DNA from: an uncultured Spirochaetaceae bacterium
Lineage (GTDB): Bacteria > Spirochaetota > Spirochaetia > Treponematales > Treponemataceae
Length of the DNA: 6,043 nucleotides
Direction: 5' to 3'
Assembly: GCA_902773215.1 (NCBI GenBank)
Contig: CACYDQ010000233.1
Coordinates: 1 to 6,043 of the forward strand
Each line of letters opens with the position of its first letter. Within the stretch, counting starts at the first letter, position 1. A program made the position numbers and the translations under genes. Shown here one piece after another: positions 4,983 through 6,043 of the stretch. Under the pieces are notes generated by a model. That model searched no databases, was not told the origin of the DNA, and worked only from the letters and a program-made list of their open reading frames with translations.

Positions 4983-6043
4983 ATGATTTTTTCACCTGTA
5001 GAGATTCAGGAAACCGTCAACATGTTCATGCGGCAGAAGCTGGACATACGCTGCATCACGATGGGCATATCGCTTCTGGACTGCGCCTGCGAGGACGAGA
5101 AGAAGGCCTGCTCCAAGATATACGACAAGATTATGCGCTACGCCGGGAAGCTCGTGCAGACCGGCCAGGACATTGAGAAGGAATACGGGGTTCCGATCAT
5201 CAACAAGCGGATTTCCGTCACCCCCATCGCGCTCGTCGCGGGGGCTTCAGGGGCTAAGTCCTACGTTGAGTACTGCCGGACGCTGGACAAGTGCGGCAGG
5301 GAGCTGGGCGTAAACTTCATCGGGGGCTTTTCCGCCCTCGTCCAGAAGGGGATAACCCCCGCCGACAGGATTCTGATTGACTCCATCCCGGAAGCCCTGT
5401 CTGTGACCGAGTGCGTCTGCTCGTCGGTCAACGTCGGCACGACCAAGAACGGAATCAACATGGACGCGGTCAAGCTGATGGGCGAGACCATAAAGAAGAC
5501 GGCAGAGGCCTCCGCCTCGCTCCCGGTCAACGCCTGCGCCAAGCTCGTCGTGTTCACCAATGCCCCGGAGGACAACCCCTTCATGGCGGGCGCCTTCCAC
5601 GGGCCGGGTGAGGGCGACGCAGTGATAAACGTCGGAGTCTCCGGCCCCGGCGTCATCCTCGCCGCTGCCCGCGAGTTCAAGGGCAGGCCCATCAACGAGC
5701 TTGCTGACGGCATAAAGAAGATAGCGTTCAAGATAACCCGCATGGGCCAGATGGTCGGGGCCGAGGCCGCGAGCCGCCTGGGCGTGGGCTTCGGCATCCT
5801 CGACCTCTCCCTTGCCCCCACTCCGGCGGTCGGCGACTCCGTTGCACGCATCCTTGAGGAGATAGGGCTGGAGGGAGCCGGCGCACCCGGAACCACCGCG
5901 GCCCTTGCCATGCTGACCGACATGGTGAAGAAGGGCGGTGTCATGGCCAGTACGAACGTCGGCGGGCTTTCCGGGGCATTTATCCCGGTCAGCGAGGACG
6001 AGGGCATGATAAACGCCGTCAAGCAGCATTCGATTACTCTGGA
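4983..6043 (+). CDS. UPF0210 / DUF711 (PFL-like) protein, 5' part
   Basis: The frame opens at ATG 4983 and is still open at the right edge, giving 353 residues of a family usually about 450 long. It matches the UPF0210 (DUF711) family, often annotated 'PFL family protein' because its fold resembles pyruvate formate-lyase. It is not a demonstrated glycyl-radical enzyme. Recognisable blocks are [19 protein letters not shown] (near 19-34), [12 protein letters not shown] (76-87), [13 protein letters not shown] (111-123), [20 protein letters not shown] (183-202), [20 protein letters not shown] (204-223) and [20 protein letters not shown] (273-292). The biochemical role is unknown to me. In many Firmicutes the gene follows a small ACT-domain gene (UPF0237). 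Here the upstream neighbour is manA and no such gene lies between them. The start is supported by homology of the N terminus more than by its weak GGGG ribosome-binding site. Confidence 0.9.
   Translation, partial: MIFSPVEIQETVNMFMRQKLDIRCITMGISLLDCACEDEKKACSKIYDKIMRYAGKLVQTGQDIEKEYGVPIINKRISVTPIALVAGASGAKSYVEYCRTLDKCGRELGVNFIGGFSALVQKGITPADRILIDSIPEALSVTECVCSSVNVGTTKNGINMDAVKLMGETIKKTAEASASLPVNACAKLVVFTNAPEDNPFMAGAFHGPGEGDAVINVGVSGPGVILAAAREFKGRPINELADGIKKIAFKITRMGQMVGAEAASRLGVGFGILDLSLAPTPAVGDSVARILEEIGLEGAGAPGTTAALAMLTDMVKKGGVMASTNVGGLSGAFIPVSEDEGMINAVKQHSITL

Noticed and set aside
5247..6029. Two overlapping minus-strand open frames (260 and 253 codons) in the right part of the window
   Set aside because: Both are shadows of the UPF0210 gene, whose plus-strand frame runs unbroken from 4983 to the edge and shows conserved family blocks.

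Overview
The window reads as ordinary chromosomal sequence from a GC-rich bacterium, most probably a host-associated Treponema-like spirochaete. That placement is an inference. It rests on the LysM plus M23 peptidase architecture, which resembles Treponema envelope peptidases, and on liberal use of ATA and AGG codons in an otherwise GC-rich sequence. No rRNA, tRNA or marker gene is present to confirm it.

Layout. The 3' end of a Cro/CI-type helix-turn-helix regulator (up to 224) enters from the left. It converges on a cytoplasmic metallophosphoesterase on the minus strand (422-1297). The roughly 200 bp between them has no convincing gene and carries three degenerate 23-24 bp tandem repeats (289-358). 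The metallophosphoesterase diverges from a secreted LysM/M23 cell-wall endopeptidase (1421-2359). Their shared intergenic region holds a perfect 12-bp inverted repeat (1351-1378) flanked by one promoter in each direction. Next comes a compact same-strand set: purine nucleoside phosphorylase deoD (2408-3109), a sugar-1-phosphate-type nucleotidyltransferase (3132-4040) and a short class I mannose-6-phosphate isomerase (4052-4858). Gaps are 22 and 11 bp, and the set closes at a strong GC-rich hairpin (4863-4895). A UPF0210/PFL-like (DUF711) protein starts at 4983 under its own promoter and runs off the right edge.

How the genes fit together. The deoD set joins nucleoside salvage to interconversion of fructose-6-phosphate and mannose-6-phosphate and, presumably, to nucleotide-sugar formation. 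The nucleotidyltransferase substrate cannot be read from sequence. The M23 enzyme acts on peptidoglycan outside the cytoplasmic membrane. The metallophosphoesterase and the UPF0210 protein have no assigned physiological substrate.

The most interesting signal is regulatory. Three genes that begin transcripts (the metallophosphoesterase, the M23 peptidase and deoD) have a sigma-70-like -10 element ending only 6-8 nt before the ATG and no Shine-Dalgarno, so their mRNAs should be leaderless. The two operon-internal genes have clear AGGAG/AAGGAGG sites. I see no mobile element, CRISPR array, defence system or other clearly new multi-gene system.
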